Part shown: positions 21,313 to 31,599 of the stretch, piece by piece | How the letters are laid out: each line of letters opens with the position of its first letter | Numbering within the stretch: position 1 is the first letter of the stretch | Assembly (NCBI GenBank): GCA_036346375.1 | Contig: CM070503.1 | Location: 5,208,001 to 5,272,000, forward strand | Source of the DNA: Guadua angustifolia | Lineage: Eukaryota; Streptophyta; Magnoliopsida; Poales; Poaceae | Direction of reading: 5' to 3' | DNA: 64,000 nucleotides | Translations under genes and position numbers: made by a program | The notes under the pieces: generated by a model | The model's input: the letters and a program-made list of their open reading frames with translations, nothing else | Databases searched by the model: none | Told to the model about the DNA's origin: nothing

Positions 21313-24104
21313 ATGGGCGAGGTGGCCAATCAGATGGAAGAGAAATGGGGAACCGTAAAGGAGACTATTGATTCGTTGGTAAACAAGGTGGCAGCAGTGG
21401 AAACATTGCAGCAGTAGATGGCGACTGACGAGTATTTATACCAGGGGTACCCCACTGCAAGGCTTCGACTATGAAGTTGACGATACGAACAAAAATGTCA
21501 GGACGGCCTCCCCAGGCCCAGCCCAGAACGGGGGTTCCTTCAAGAGGCGGAAGACCCTTGGTTTCGGTCCGGCCCACGAGCTCCGACCACATCGCAGGTC
21601 GGAGCCGCCGCCGGGCTCCGACCTACAGCCCGGTCGGATCCGACCCAGAGTTCCGACCGCACCAATGGTCGGACGCACCCGTATGCTCCGACCAAGGGAT
21701 CTAGCCGGAGGCCCGAGTGGGCCCCCCAGGCGGAGTCCCCGATCGACTCCGACCTAGGACCATCGCCTTCCCGCCGGCGGATCCTAGGCCGCGCACCTAC
21801 CTCGCCAGACTCACCTGTCTCACTGGGGGCAGGAGGCATCGTCCCGAGGCGGCCCGAGGGATTGGCAAAGTCAAGCAAGCTGTCCCATTGCCCGGTCATG
21901 TACAGTAGGGAGACGCGCGCCCTCCTGAGGCAATCTCAGAAGCCAACCACCGCCGACATCAAGACTGACAGTGCTAGAGACAATCGGTGGTGCCAGACGC
22001 TGCTGTTTCCCAAGGAAGCAGGACGCCAAAGACTAACCCCATGAGCCTCTGCCCCAGATGGCAAGGACTATCAATCGACAAAGCGTCGAGCCTAAGACCA
22101 GACTTCAAGATCGGCAGCTCTGCACCCAGGCGTAGGGCTCGACTCCCGGTCGTAGCATACCCCCTCTTGTCTTTTCATCTCTCCTTAAGAGCGCCCGTGT
22201 AACCTGCCCCCTCATATATGTATATAAAGGGGGCGGGGTCTCCTGAGGAGGGGGGATCGAAGCCATTCCAAGTTACCCGACAGTAGAGAATCCATTCTAA
22301 ACCTCGGAGGGCCGGCCTGTCGGACCCCTTCGAGCAAACTGTAACCGCTCGCGGCCAGCCGCACTCCCAGCAATACAACGCCACCACTCGAACTGGACGT
22401 AGGGACATTCAGCTTGAACCAGTATAAACTTTGGACCCCCGTAGTCTAACCATTCGAGGAACGGAAAGCACGTGGCCCCTAGACTTACAAATCTACTTGC
22501 CGGTTTACGAAACACCGACAGCGACTTAGATCGAGTTAGCGGCCAAAGTGACATTTAAACAGTCCCAAGAGCATATGATAATGGCCAAACAATTGGAGGC
22601 CACGACGCAAGCAGTCGCACGGATTACGGTAGAAGGGTTCAAAATGGCGCCGAATGAGACAAGAGGAGGAATCATTCCAACACCCGACAAACAGAAGGCG
22701 TTGTGACTCCAGCGACAGCAGGAGATAAGTGGATTGGTTCTCGGGCACCATTGCTGCAAACTCCACTGGGTTACATACGGATTGGTCGACTGACGGTAAG
22801 ATTGGTTCATCGGGAACCCTATTACGATCTTATGGAGACCAAGGTACTGCTTCTCGTAATCCACTACCGAAGCTCTCTTTTCCAAAGTTTGATGGAGATA
22901 GTCCCAGGATTTGGAGGGATAAGTGCATGAGCTATTTCCAGATGTATAATATAGCGGAACCTTTGTGGGTAACTGCGGCTACCCTTCACATGGAAGGTAA
23001 TGCAGCCAAATGGTTACAAGCGTTCAAGCTGAAACATGATTTGGGTGATTGGGAACAGTTTATTCAAGCTGTTGAAGCAAAGTTTGGAGCCTTTGATCAT
23101 CGCCGGTTACTCGTTGAGTTGGTGGAGATCAAGCAAACAGGCTCGGTAATGGAATACAAGAATCAATTCGATGAGTTGAAATATGAAGTCTCAATACATA
23201 ATCCGTACTACGATGAAGAATTTTTTGTGTCCCAATTTATCAAAGGGCTAAAACCTGAAGAGGAGTTGTTCAGGGACATGTTCCTGAAACGGTCGATCGG
23301 GCCACACTGTTGGCACGAATCCACCAGGATGTGATTGATCGGGGGAAAAATTGGAAAACCAAACAAGTCACTAATAGAGACACTAGTACTGTCAGCAAGA
23401 CCGACAGTTCTTCAGCTAATCAGAAGTTTGGACAAGGGGATATGTGGAAGGCAAGACAGTTGAGGGATTTTCATCGCGCCAACAGCCTATGTTATCAATG
23501 TGGCGACAAATATGAACCATTACATCATTTGCAATGCAAGAAGCGGCCTCCAGCACAAATACAAGCGATCACCGTGGAGAATCAAGATGAAATATTATCT
23601 GACGAAGTCTTGGATCTCTTAGAGAATGCAGACAATGACAAAGCAGAATTGTACAAATTATCGGTGAATGCATTGTCGGGTACTGAAGAAATAGAAACAA
23701 ATCGCATTTTGGCTTTGGTCCGAAACCAAGTCACTCTGTTTTTGCTCGATTCTGGAAGCTCTTATAGCTTTGTGGACGTGGCCTTCTTGAAACGGCTAGG
23801 CTGTATACCTCAACGCATGAAGCCAATAGAAGTCCAAGTAGCGAATGGGGAAAAATTGAATTGCGACAGTTGGATGCCTAATATGAGTTGGTGGACTCAG
23901 GGCCACATATTTCAGGCTGATCTTCGAGTCATCGAACTCAGAGCTTATGATGCGATCCTCGGTATGGACTGGTTACAAAAACACAGCCAAATGGTTTGTC
24001 ACTGGAAAGAGAAATTGATCGAATTCTCTCATCAAGGAAAGATGGTTAAAATACAAGGAGTGCAGGGTGTAAAACCTACTGAACTTCAGGTTTATGACAG
24101 TTGA
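21313..24104 (+). pseudogene. Chromovirus gag and protease (interrupted)
   Basis: Gag starts at ATG 21313 (MGEVANQMEEKWGTV), stops at TAG 21415, and is cut at 21425 by a nested LTR. It resumes after 22552, continues in the frame 22729-23334 (capsid region with WLQAFKLKHDLGDWEQF) and shifts phase near 23290. A zinc-knuckle-like CYQCGDKYEPLHHLQC lies at about 23491-23538. The protease active site is LFLLDSGSSYSFVD at about 23737-23778 and a downstream conserved ILGMDWLQKHS is at about 23956-23988. Functional roles are capsid assembly and precursor cleavage. The copy is dead through one stop, one frameshift and the insertion. Confidence 0.8.
21426..22547 (+). mobile_element. Nested solo LTR inside chromovirus gag
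   Basis: The gag frame is interrupted by 1122 bp that open with TGACGAGTATTTATACC and are flanked by GCGAC (21421-21425) and GTGAC (22548-22552), a 5-bp duplication with one transition. The insert has no gag or pol, and has a TATA-like TATATAAAGGGGG at about 22221-22233 and many TCCGACC/GGTCGGA repeats at 21570-21700. This is the structure of a solo LTR left by recombination of a second retrotransposon. The terminal dinucleotide on the right is not a clean CA, so that border may be off by a base or two. Confidence 0.65.
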
Positions 24105-25540
24105 GCAACTTGACAAATGGAGGGGAAACGATATTTGGGCTATGGCAGTCCTTGAACCAGAGCAATTCATCGCAACTCAGCTCATCCCACCCGAGGTTGC
24201 TAAAGTCATTGCTCAGTTTGAGGATGTTTTTGCAGACCCAAAAGAACTACCGTCCAAAAGAGAATTTGATCATGCCATAACACTGATTCCAGGATCAGTA
24301 CCAGTGAACTCTAGACCCTATCGCTATTCCCCATTGCATAAAAATGAAATAGAACGACAAGTAGCCGAGATGATCTCCTCTAGCATTGTGTCTCCAAGCA
24401 GTAGCCCCTTTGCGTCTCCAGTTCTTTTGGTGCAAAAGAAGGACGGGACCTGGCGATTTTGTGTCAATTACCGGTGACTCAATGATCTGACCATTAAGAA
24501 CAAGTTTTCTATGCAAGTTATTGATGAATTACTGGATGAATTATCAGGCACAAAGTATTTTTTGAAGCTTGATTTGAGAGCCGGATATCATCAAATCCGT
24601 ATACGTGAAGAGGATGAGCATAAAACGGCTTTCAAGACGCATCAAGGGCTATATCAGTTCAAGGTAATGCCGTTTGGCCTTAGGAATGCACCTGCCACAT
24701 TTCAGTGCGTTATGAATGTGGTGTTAGCTCCATATCTTCGCAAATTCGTGTTGGTATTTATCGATGACATACTGGTATATAGTTTCGACTCTAGCAGCCC
24801 ATGCAGAACATCTGGCAGCAGTACTCCAAACCTTAAGAGATCATCATTTCTTTGTCAAGAAAACCAAGTGTACGTTTGCACAACAGCAGATCGAATATCT
24901 GGGTCACATTATATCGGATAAAGGGGTAGCAACCGATCCCAAGAAAACCCAAGTGATGATGGAATGGCCAAAACCGCGATCAGTAACAGAGCTCCGGGGT
25001 TTTCTCAGATTGACCGGCTATTATCGCAAATTTGTGAGACATTATGGGGTCATGGCTAAGCCTTTGACCGGCATGTTAAAAAAGAAATCCTTCGTTTGGA
25101 CTGAGCAGGTTGTCGAGGCTTTCCTCCAACTCAAAACAGCAATGTCCACCACACCGGTATTAGCTCTTCCAAACTTTGAAATACCTTTTGAAGTAGAAAC
25201 CGATGCATGTGACAGAGGAGTCGGAGCTATGTTGTTACAAGAGGGACACCCAGTGGCTTATTTCAGTAAAGCACTAGGGAGTACCCATCAAGGTTTATCC
25301 ATTTATGAAAAGGAGTTTCTAGCATTGATGTTGGCAGTTGAGTGTTGGAGATCGTATCTACAACGGAATGAGTTCACTATCAAGATAGATCACAGAAGCC
25401 TCTGTTATTTAGAAGAACAGCAGATGCAATCTGACATGCAGTGGAAAGCCATGACTAGACTCATGGGTTTGTGATTCCGCATTGTGTACAAAAGGGAAAG
25501 GAAAACGTGGTAGCAGATGCACTGTCGTGAGCTGGTCACT
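24094..25540 (+). pseudogene. Chromovirus reverse transcriptase and RNase H (broken)
   Basis: Reverse transcriptase motifs in order: SSPFASPVLLVQKKDGTWRF before an in-frame TGA at 24475-24477, then FLKLDLRAGYHQIRI, MPFGLRNAPATFQ and the catalytic FIDDILVYS at about 24757-24783. A frameshift follows near 24785, and the thumb and RNase H continue in the frame opening at 24764 (KCTFAQQQIEYLGHIIS, FEVETDACDRGVGAML with the first RNase H Asp, EKEFLALMLAV with Glu). A TGA at 25472-25474 and another near 25529 close the region. All catalytic residues are still present, but the polyprotein cannot be made intact. Confidence 0.85.
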
Positions 25541-26966
25541 TGATGGCGATGCAGATTACTTTTGAGATGCGGCCGATATGGTTACAAGAGGTGGTGAATT
25601 CCTATGTCACAGACCCAAAGGCCCAACAGTATTTAACACAGTTAGCCATTCATAGTCCTAATGAGGAGGGCTTTGATCTACATCAAGGCTTGATTAAAAA
25701 AAAGGGTCGAATATGGATTGGTGAGAAGCAACTACCAGTGTAGTGGGCGGACACTCGGGCGGACAAGCAACGTACCAACGTTTGCATAAGCTCTTTTGTT
25801 GGACTGATATGAAACAGGGAATTGACAGTTTTATCAAGCAATGCACAGTGTGTCAACGGGCAAAGAGTGAAAGAACTCAGCCATTAGGCCTTTTGCAGCC
25901 TTTACCGATACCATCCGCAGCCTGGCAAGACATCACTATGGATTTTATTGAAGGTCTACCAGTCTCCGAAGGGTCTAATACAATTTTGGTAATCGTTGAT
26001 CGCTTTTCCAAATATGCACAGTTTCTCGCTCTACGCCACCCTTTCATTGCCCAAAAGGTGGCTCAGTTGTTTTTGGAACAGATCGTGAAGCTTCATGGAG
26101 TACCTCAGACAATCACCTCGGACCGTGATCGAATTTTTACCAGTACATTTTGGCGTGAGCTCTTCAAGTTGATGAACACTAAACTCCAACTCAGCACTGC
26201 CTACCATCCACAGACCGATGGGCAAAGCGAACGGGTAAATCAATGTCTTGAGATGTATTTAAGATGTGCAGTACATGATACACCAGGCAAATAGAAACAC
26301 TGGCTAGCTTTGGCGGAATTTTGGTATAACACGAATTACCACACATCTTTGGCCTATTCCTTGTTTAAAGTGTTATATGGCATGGAGCTGAATTATGGAT
26401 TTCTACCGCTGGGGATCATTAGTGATGTTCAGGAAGTCACGAACTGGTTGCAAGACAGAGAGCAGTATCAAGAATTAGTGAAACAGCATTTGGCGAGAGC
26501 TCAGAACCGCATGAAGATGCAGGCCGATCACAACAGGCAAGAACGTCAATTTCAGGTGGGGGAACAGGTCTTGTTAAAGCTTCAGCCATATGCTCAGACG
26601 TCCTTGATCAATCGTCCTTATCCCAAGCTCTCCTATAAATTCTATGGACCATACACTGTGCTGGAAAAGATCGGTCAGGCAGCCTATCGATTGGAGTTAC
26701 CAGCGGAATGTCAGATACATTTAGTGTTTCATGTCTCGCAGTTGAAGGCTTTTCATTCAGACTACTCGCCTGTGTTTACCGAACTACCAAAGTTAACTGA
26801 GTTGGACATTAAGGCTGCAGAGCCGGAACAGATTCTGGAATGGCGATTGGTCAAGAAGGGGAATTCCGCGATTGTTTAGGGTTTGATTAAATGGACGGGT
26901 ATACCAGCAGACGCCGCAACTTGGGAAGATATTGATGGACTGCGGCGTCGGTTTCCTGAAGCCCTT
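25540..26966 (+). pseudogene. Chromovirus integrase with chromodomain (broken)
   Basis: The zinc domain spans the phase change at 25743 (HSGG...CTVCQRAKSE, cysteines at about 25845-25855). Catalytic core: Asp in ITMDFIEGLP (about 25934-25963), Asp in ITSDRDRIF, Glu in DGQSERVNQ. TAG at 26292-26294 and TAG at 26877-26879 interrupt it. The C-terminus carries a chromodomain split by the second stop: EQILEWRLVKKGNSAIV before, LIKWTGIPADAATWED after. In living chromoviruses this domain guides integration to particular chromatin; here it marks the lineage. Confidence 0.85.
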
Positions 26967-27001
26967 GCTTGGGGACAAGCAAGTTCTGGAGCGGGGGGTG
27001 G

Positions 27002-27437
27002 TGTTACAGATCAGATGATAGCGGCAGTGGCGCCAAGGGCGGGCTCTGGCGAGAATGGATCGAGAAGTCGGTAGCAAAGGCGATCGATTGGGCGGATTTC
27101 ATTATGGGGTATCGAAGGGCTCATATTAGATGGAAGCAAGGCGAGAACGAAGATCCATTGAGCGTGACGTTAAACATTAAATACGAAAAACACTTTAGCT
27201 GTCAAATGCAATTGTAATTGAAGTAACTGAGTTACAGAGTATGGGTGGGTAAATCGTAGTTGAGTGGGTATATATACCCATGTAAAAGCAAACAGAAAGA
27301 GGATCTGGAATAGAAAAGAATCTTCAGGCTTTGCCTTCTTCCCCAATCTTCTTCCTCTTCCTCTCCATTTTCTTGTGTTCTTCTCGGAAGCGCAGTAGCT
27401 CACGCATCGCCTGAACATCGATGCAAAGGAGAGTGAC
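27002..27437 (+). repeat. 3' LTR of chromovirus
   Basis: Opens TGTTACAGATCAG immediately after a purine-rich tract GAGCGGGGGGTGG (26988-27000). It keeps about 15 bp (around 27082-27099) that the 5' LTR has lost. The end near GAGTGAC is set by where it stops matching the 5' copy. Confidence 0.85.
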
Positions 27438-27441
27438 TTTT

Positions 27442-27686
27442 AAAGTTTAAACTGCTGCGGACGAGCCTCGGCCCGTTTGGCGCGAGTGAGCAGCGCTCAC
27501 TCCGCTCGGCCGCGTTTGAGCCTTGGCTCACGCGGGCACGCACGAAGGCGAGGACTGCGCGTGTGGGTGCGTGTGTGGGTGGGGTGCGTGTGTGCGTATG
27601 TAGTTCGCCTGTTGTTTCTCTTTTCCATAATGAAATGCTAGAGCTCTTGGCCAATTTTTTTTTAAAAAAAAAGTTTAAACTGCTGC
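27442..27686. repeat. GC-rich segment flanked by 17-bp direct repeats
   Basis: AAAGTTTAAACTGCTGC occurs at 27442-27458 and exactly again at 27670-27686. Between them are 211 bp that are GC-rich at the left and end in an AT/poly-T,poly-A stretch (27653-27671). A long exact flanking duplication with a homopolymer end is what a SINE or another LINE-mobilised insert leaves. No clear Pol III A/B boxes were found, so the class is open. Confidence 0.45.
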
Positions 27687-27742
27687 TGCTTAAAGTAATT
27701 TGCGGGAGTTTTTTTTCGCGCGCGCGCGCGTGTGTGTGTGGG
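27560..27742. repeat. GT-rich and CG/GT simple repeats
   Basis: GTG/TGTG-rich stretch at 27560-27600 and an alternating (CG)n(TG)n run at 27717-27740. Microsatellite sequence with no coding support in either strand. Confidence 0.7.
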
Positions 27743-28361
27743 ATTCTGTTCTGTGGATTCCTAAAGTGTTTGCCCTTGTTCAACTCAGCGATCTTAAGGA
27801 CGGGAGTACTAACAGCAGAACAAATTTCATTTGTTAGTTGTAGCGCTTTTTTTTTTCTTTGGCGACGGTAGCGATCAAGATTTGCCAGCATATGCAGCCT
27901 ATTTGTTGTTCTTGTCGTTACTCCGTTAAAACCTGAAACCAGTGTGTGTTTACGGGTGATCGATATGTTGTTGGTCGACATCTGTATTCTCTGGGATGTG
28001 CATGCGTTGTACCGAATGCCTGTATATGTTTCCACCTCCAAGGTTACATTTCACGTTGTGTAACCGTGCTTTTGTATTACACAGGGGTACTGGGACTTTT
28101 TTCACATTCAACTTAAATGCTGTTTCTGTTCAGAAAAATTGAGTTTGAGTTTTGTCGGGACGAACTGAATCTGTAAATCTACCAACCGCTCCTATCGACC
28201 CACTATCTGAAGCGTCCCGATTTTCGAGCTGTGCATAACCAAACTCATGCCTATCATTTTTTACCGGTCTAACCATTCAACACGTTATTGCAAAAATAGC
28301 CTCCCTTCACCGTGGAAAATACACAGTGGTGTCTCCTGCTACACTCGTGGCGAGCACATAA

Positions 28362-29860
28362 TGTTAGAAATATGCCCAAGAGGCCAATCATGAAGATAAT
28401 TATCATGTATTTATGCTTATGTTGTTCCTTTAACAGTGTCATATTATAGATCATCAAGTATGTGACTTGATCGTGAAACTCCGTAATTTGATTGTGACAT
28501 TATTATTATAAATTGTCCCTTATTTATTTATTGAGTATGACATCAATAAACTTTATTCAAAACAAGAACATGAATTGATTGATAATTACGTTTTATGGAT
28601 TATGGGTATATGATACCATTCAGTCATGTGAATACATGTAAATGTACTTACTATTGAACTGTCCCGCTTATGAAATACCTTTTGAGGATTTGATTAGTGT
28701 CATAAGTTGTTCTATACAATGATAATGATTGATCTTTAGACCTGAGATTAACACAATTTCCTACATGAGGATAATATGCTTTGATGTTATCTAACATTGT
28801 CCGTAACTAGATAATCATAAGGATAATACTCAGATATACCTTTAATCATGCAGAGGGAAGTGTATGAACAAGATGGAATTTATCCTCATACTGAGAGAAT
28901 GATATCAATAGACCACTCGATGAAACAAACTAAAGAATGTGTATGGCCATGCCCGAACGATTAAAGTTGTTAATTAATCGATCTTGTTAGTCTATTTTAG
29001 AGAATCGAGCAAATCGGATTAACAGTGCAATGATGACAGACCTCAACCTTAAGTTAAACTATGATATCAAAGTGACAAAGGGACCAATATGTATTCATTG
29101 AAGGTTTGTCGGATAAATGGCATTCATACAAACTGGGTAATTCTTATGTTCTGCTAGGATCCATTTGCGACTAATGAATCGAAAAATTAGTTTTTCGATT
29201 TATTACCAATATAGTATGAATCTAAAGGGTTACACACTAGAATAGGCTTAAGATAGATTTATGAAATCTTTTCTTGTAACATACATGTCAATACGATTGA
29301 ACATGATATTTGATTGTTAAAAAAAAAAGCAACGAATCTGCATGCAAAATATGTTTTTGCGCAAATAGTGCTGAATTTTCACTGTAGAAAAGGTAAACGC
29401 TGTAGCAGTACCAATCGGCTCCTACAGTGCCACATGCTGCTACTGTAGCAGCGTCTCGCTGCAGTAGTTCGCTATAAGCATGTGACTCCGGTTCAGAAAA
29501 TGTAGATAAAAATTGAGAAAAAAAATAGAGGAGGGTGAAAAAGTTTAATTTGAAAAAAAAGTCACAAGAGTCGTATCGCGTGTGCTAGTATACCGGTATA
29601 TGGTATCGTCCGCCTATTTATGTGGATACTTAAAGGCCGTGGCTGCTACTACCATGAAGATCCAACCTATCCATTTATGCAGCTACGTTCAGACATTGAA
29701 GCTGTGAGCTTCATAGAGAGTTTTTGCAAAAACTTTGTATTTGCGCTCTCAGGATCACGGTATGCATTTTATTGCTTTGATATTTTCTAAATCTTAATTC
29801 TAATACATACGATCGATCCGAGAAGGAAATAAATTTTTAAAATTTACTAGGTGCGCAACA
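28362..29860 (+). mobile_element. Solo LTR, Triticeae-Copia type, about 1.5 kb
   Basis: Opens TGTTAGAAATATGCCCAAGA and ends TTTACTAGGTGCGCAACA. Both ends resemble a very abundant Copia LTR of wheat and its relatives that I recall as opening TGTTGGAAATATGCCC and closing CAACA. No gag or pol and no primer site follow, so it looks like a solo LTR. The 5-bp flanks (CATAA and AAAAG as read) do not match, so an ectopic recombination or later rearrangement is possible. 29440-29480 has an inverted CTACTGTAGCAG motif. Confidence 0.6.
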
Positions 29861-30953
29861 AAAAGTGTTCACACTCACCTACAGCCTCCACGCCTATCAT
29901 GCACGGAAGTACAACAGTGCCCTTGTTGCCGCCACACCTGCTGTGCACGGAAAGCTGACCTTGCGTTGCCTGGCCGCGGCAAGGTGGTGGGCCTAGCTGG
30001 CTACCACGCCCGGTCGTACAGCCACATTAGCGGCGTGCTTCCGAGCTATGGGATCATGACAGGTGACACACGTTATCTGTCAGATCTTTCGCGCTCGGAC
30101 ATAAGACAGTTTTGTAAAACCCATCACATAGAGCTACATTTTTTATTTGAACGAGGTTTTTTTCTTTTGTACCGGCTGCCGAGTCGCGGGCCTACGCACT
30201 CAACCGAAGTCGGGTCGGAGAAGTCGAGTGCCACGAAACAAAGGAGCAAGAGGCGCGGGTGGCCTTTCGAGCGCCCAACGGCCTATGGGGTTTGAGCAGC
30301 CGAACCAACGCAGCACCAGTCGAACCCCGTGAATGCACCGCACCGTTGCGCACGGCAAATGCCGCCACAGCGCCACCCTCGCGCCTATGCGGTGGGCTGG
30401 TTGAGTCTTGAGTGGCGACGGACTGATATAGGCGCGCAGGCTTCACGGTTCGGTTTGATCTTTTACAGAGAGCAAAACCTTTTGCATCGGCGTGATCTGC
30501 CCTGCGCTGAGATACTTTTCGTCGGACGGTCTACGGTGAATCTGGATGACCTAAACTCGCTTGAGCTTCCATGCCCGTTTCGAGTAAAAAGGTTAAACCG
30601 GTCGCATTTTGGCCTAACTCATATTAGCTTGGGCATCAAATCGGTCTGGCCTGGTTAAGAGAGCATGTGTGTGCTATAACTTACACGTTGTGCATGTTGC
30701 TCGTGCCACAAATGTCATCGATGAACCTGCCAAGTGCCAAACAAAGGACAATACACAAGCATACATCTGGCTGAGATTTCATTGGCATGTTTGGGATATC
30801 CGATTTGGCCGAGTCCAGCCTACTCGCCAGTCGTACTCTATTTCCAGCCTTAGTTGGCTTACAATTCCCCAATGCACATATATATACTGCTTTTTCTCTC
30901 ATTTCTGAACTTTCATCGGATGCTAGTTTTGATGTTTCTAAGATCTACCCGAA
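29861..30953. other. Intergenic, no gene supported
   Basis: Moderately GC-rich sequence with two overlapping open frames near 29966-30330 that show no domain and no codon pattern distinct from their surroundings. I see nothing functional that I can name. Confidence 0.4.
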
Positions 30954-30961
30954 TCTATGCA

Positions 30962-31591
30962 CAGTGCCGGCCCTGGGGCAGGGCGGACGGTGCGGCTGCC
31001 CCAGGCCCCCGGGAGCAAAGGGCCCCCTTCTATGCATGCAGCATGATCAAAAGTTAGTTAAAATTTTATCTGTACCGTACTATTGTGCTAGACTGCATGG
31101 AGGTTACATGCTTGACAGTTGGCACAAAGCTACAAACAGCTCAATTACGTCGCATCCAAATTCTAGAATATACTTACATCCATTTGACTATGTTCTCTAC
31201 TGCGTAGGTTTTTTTTCTTGTGAATGACTTATTTAAGTGATGGGTGATTTAATTAGGCATTAGATTATCTTAGTTTTCCATTTCTTTTTCATGTTTTCAT
31301 ATGTTATCTTTTATCTCTTTTTACGCCTCTTTTGCTTTATGTTTTTCTTGGGCTTGAGCATCGAGAGGTTAGCCAATCCACACCAATATTAATATTAACT
31401 TATATAATAAATATCTTTTCTTGGTTTGGTTGTTTATTATTTTAATATGACAATATAAAAGAATGATGTTGATTATCACTCCTCTCTTGAGTTTTTTTTC
31501 TCAAGAGATACTTTTGTCATAGTATCTCTTTTATATTGCCCCCTCTGATTTTCATCTCGCCTGGGCCTCTGAAATCTCAGGACCGGCTCTG
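30962..31591. mobile_element. Non-autonomous hAT transposon (630 bp)
   Basis: Terminal inverted repeats CAGTGCCGGCCCTG (left) and, as reverse complement of the right end, CAGAGCCGGTCCTG. Both ends are flanked by a perfect 8-bp duplication TCTATGCA (30954-30961 and 31592-31599). Eight-base duplications with CAG..CTG ends are diagnostic of the hAT superfamily. The interior is AT-rich without a transposase, so mobility would need a partner element. Confidence 0.9.
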
Positions 31592-31599
31592 TCTATGCA

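Larger units (their letters stand above)
20795..27437 (+). mobile_element. Ty3/gypsy chromovirus, decayed, with nested solo LTR
   Basis: Two direct repeats, 20795-21217 and 27002-27437, both opening with TGTTACAGATCAG, bracket gag, protease, reverse transcriptase, RNase H, integrase and a C-terminal chromodomain, all on the + strand. The chromodomain after integrase marks a chromovirus. The LTRs differ by several substitutions and by about 15 bp missing from the 5' copy. No clean target duplication was found (GGGGC on the left, TTTTA on the right). Pol is broken by several stops and frameshifts, and gag is split by a 1.1-kb insertion. Old, non-autonomous copy directly downstream of COP1. Confidence 0.9.

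Noticed and set aside
29966..30658. Overlapping short plus-strand frames between the solo LTR and the hAT element
   Set aside because: No domain, no splice context, no similarity that I recognise.
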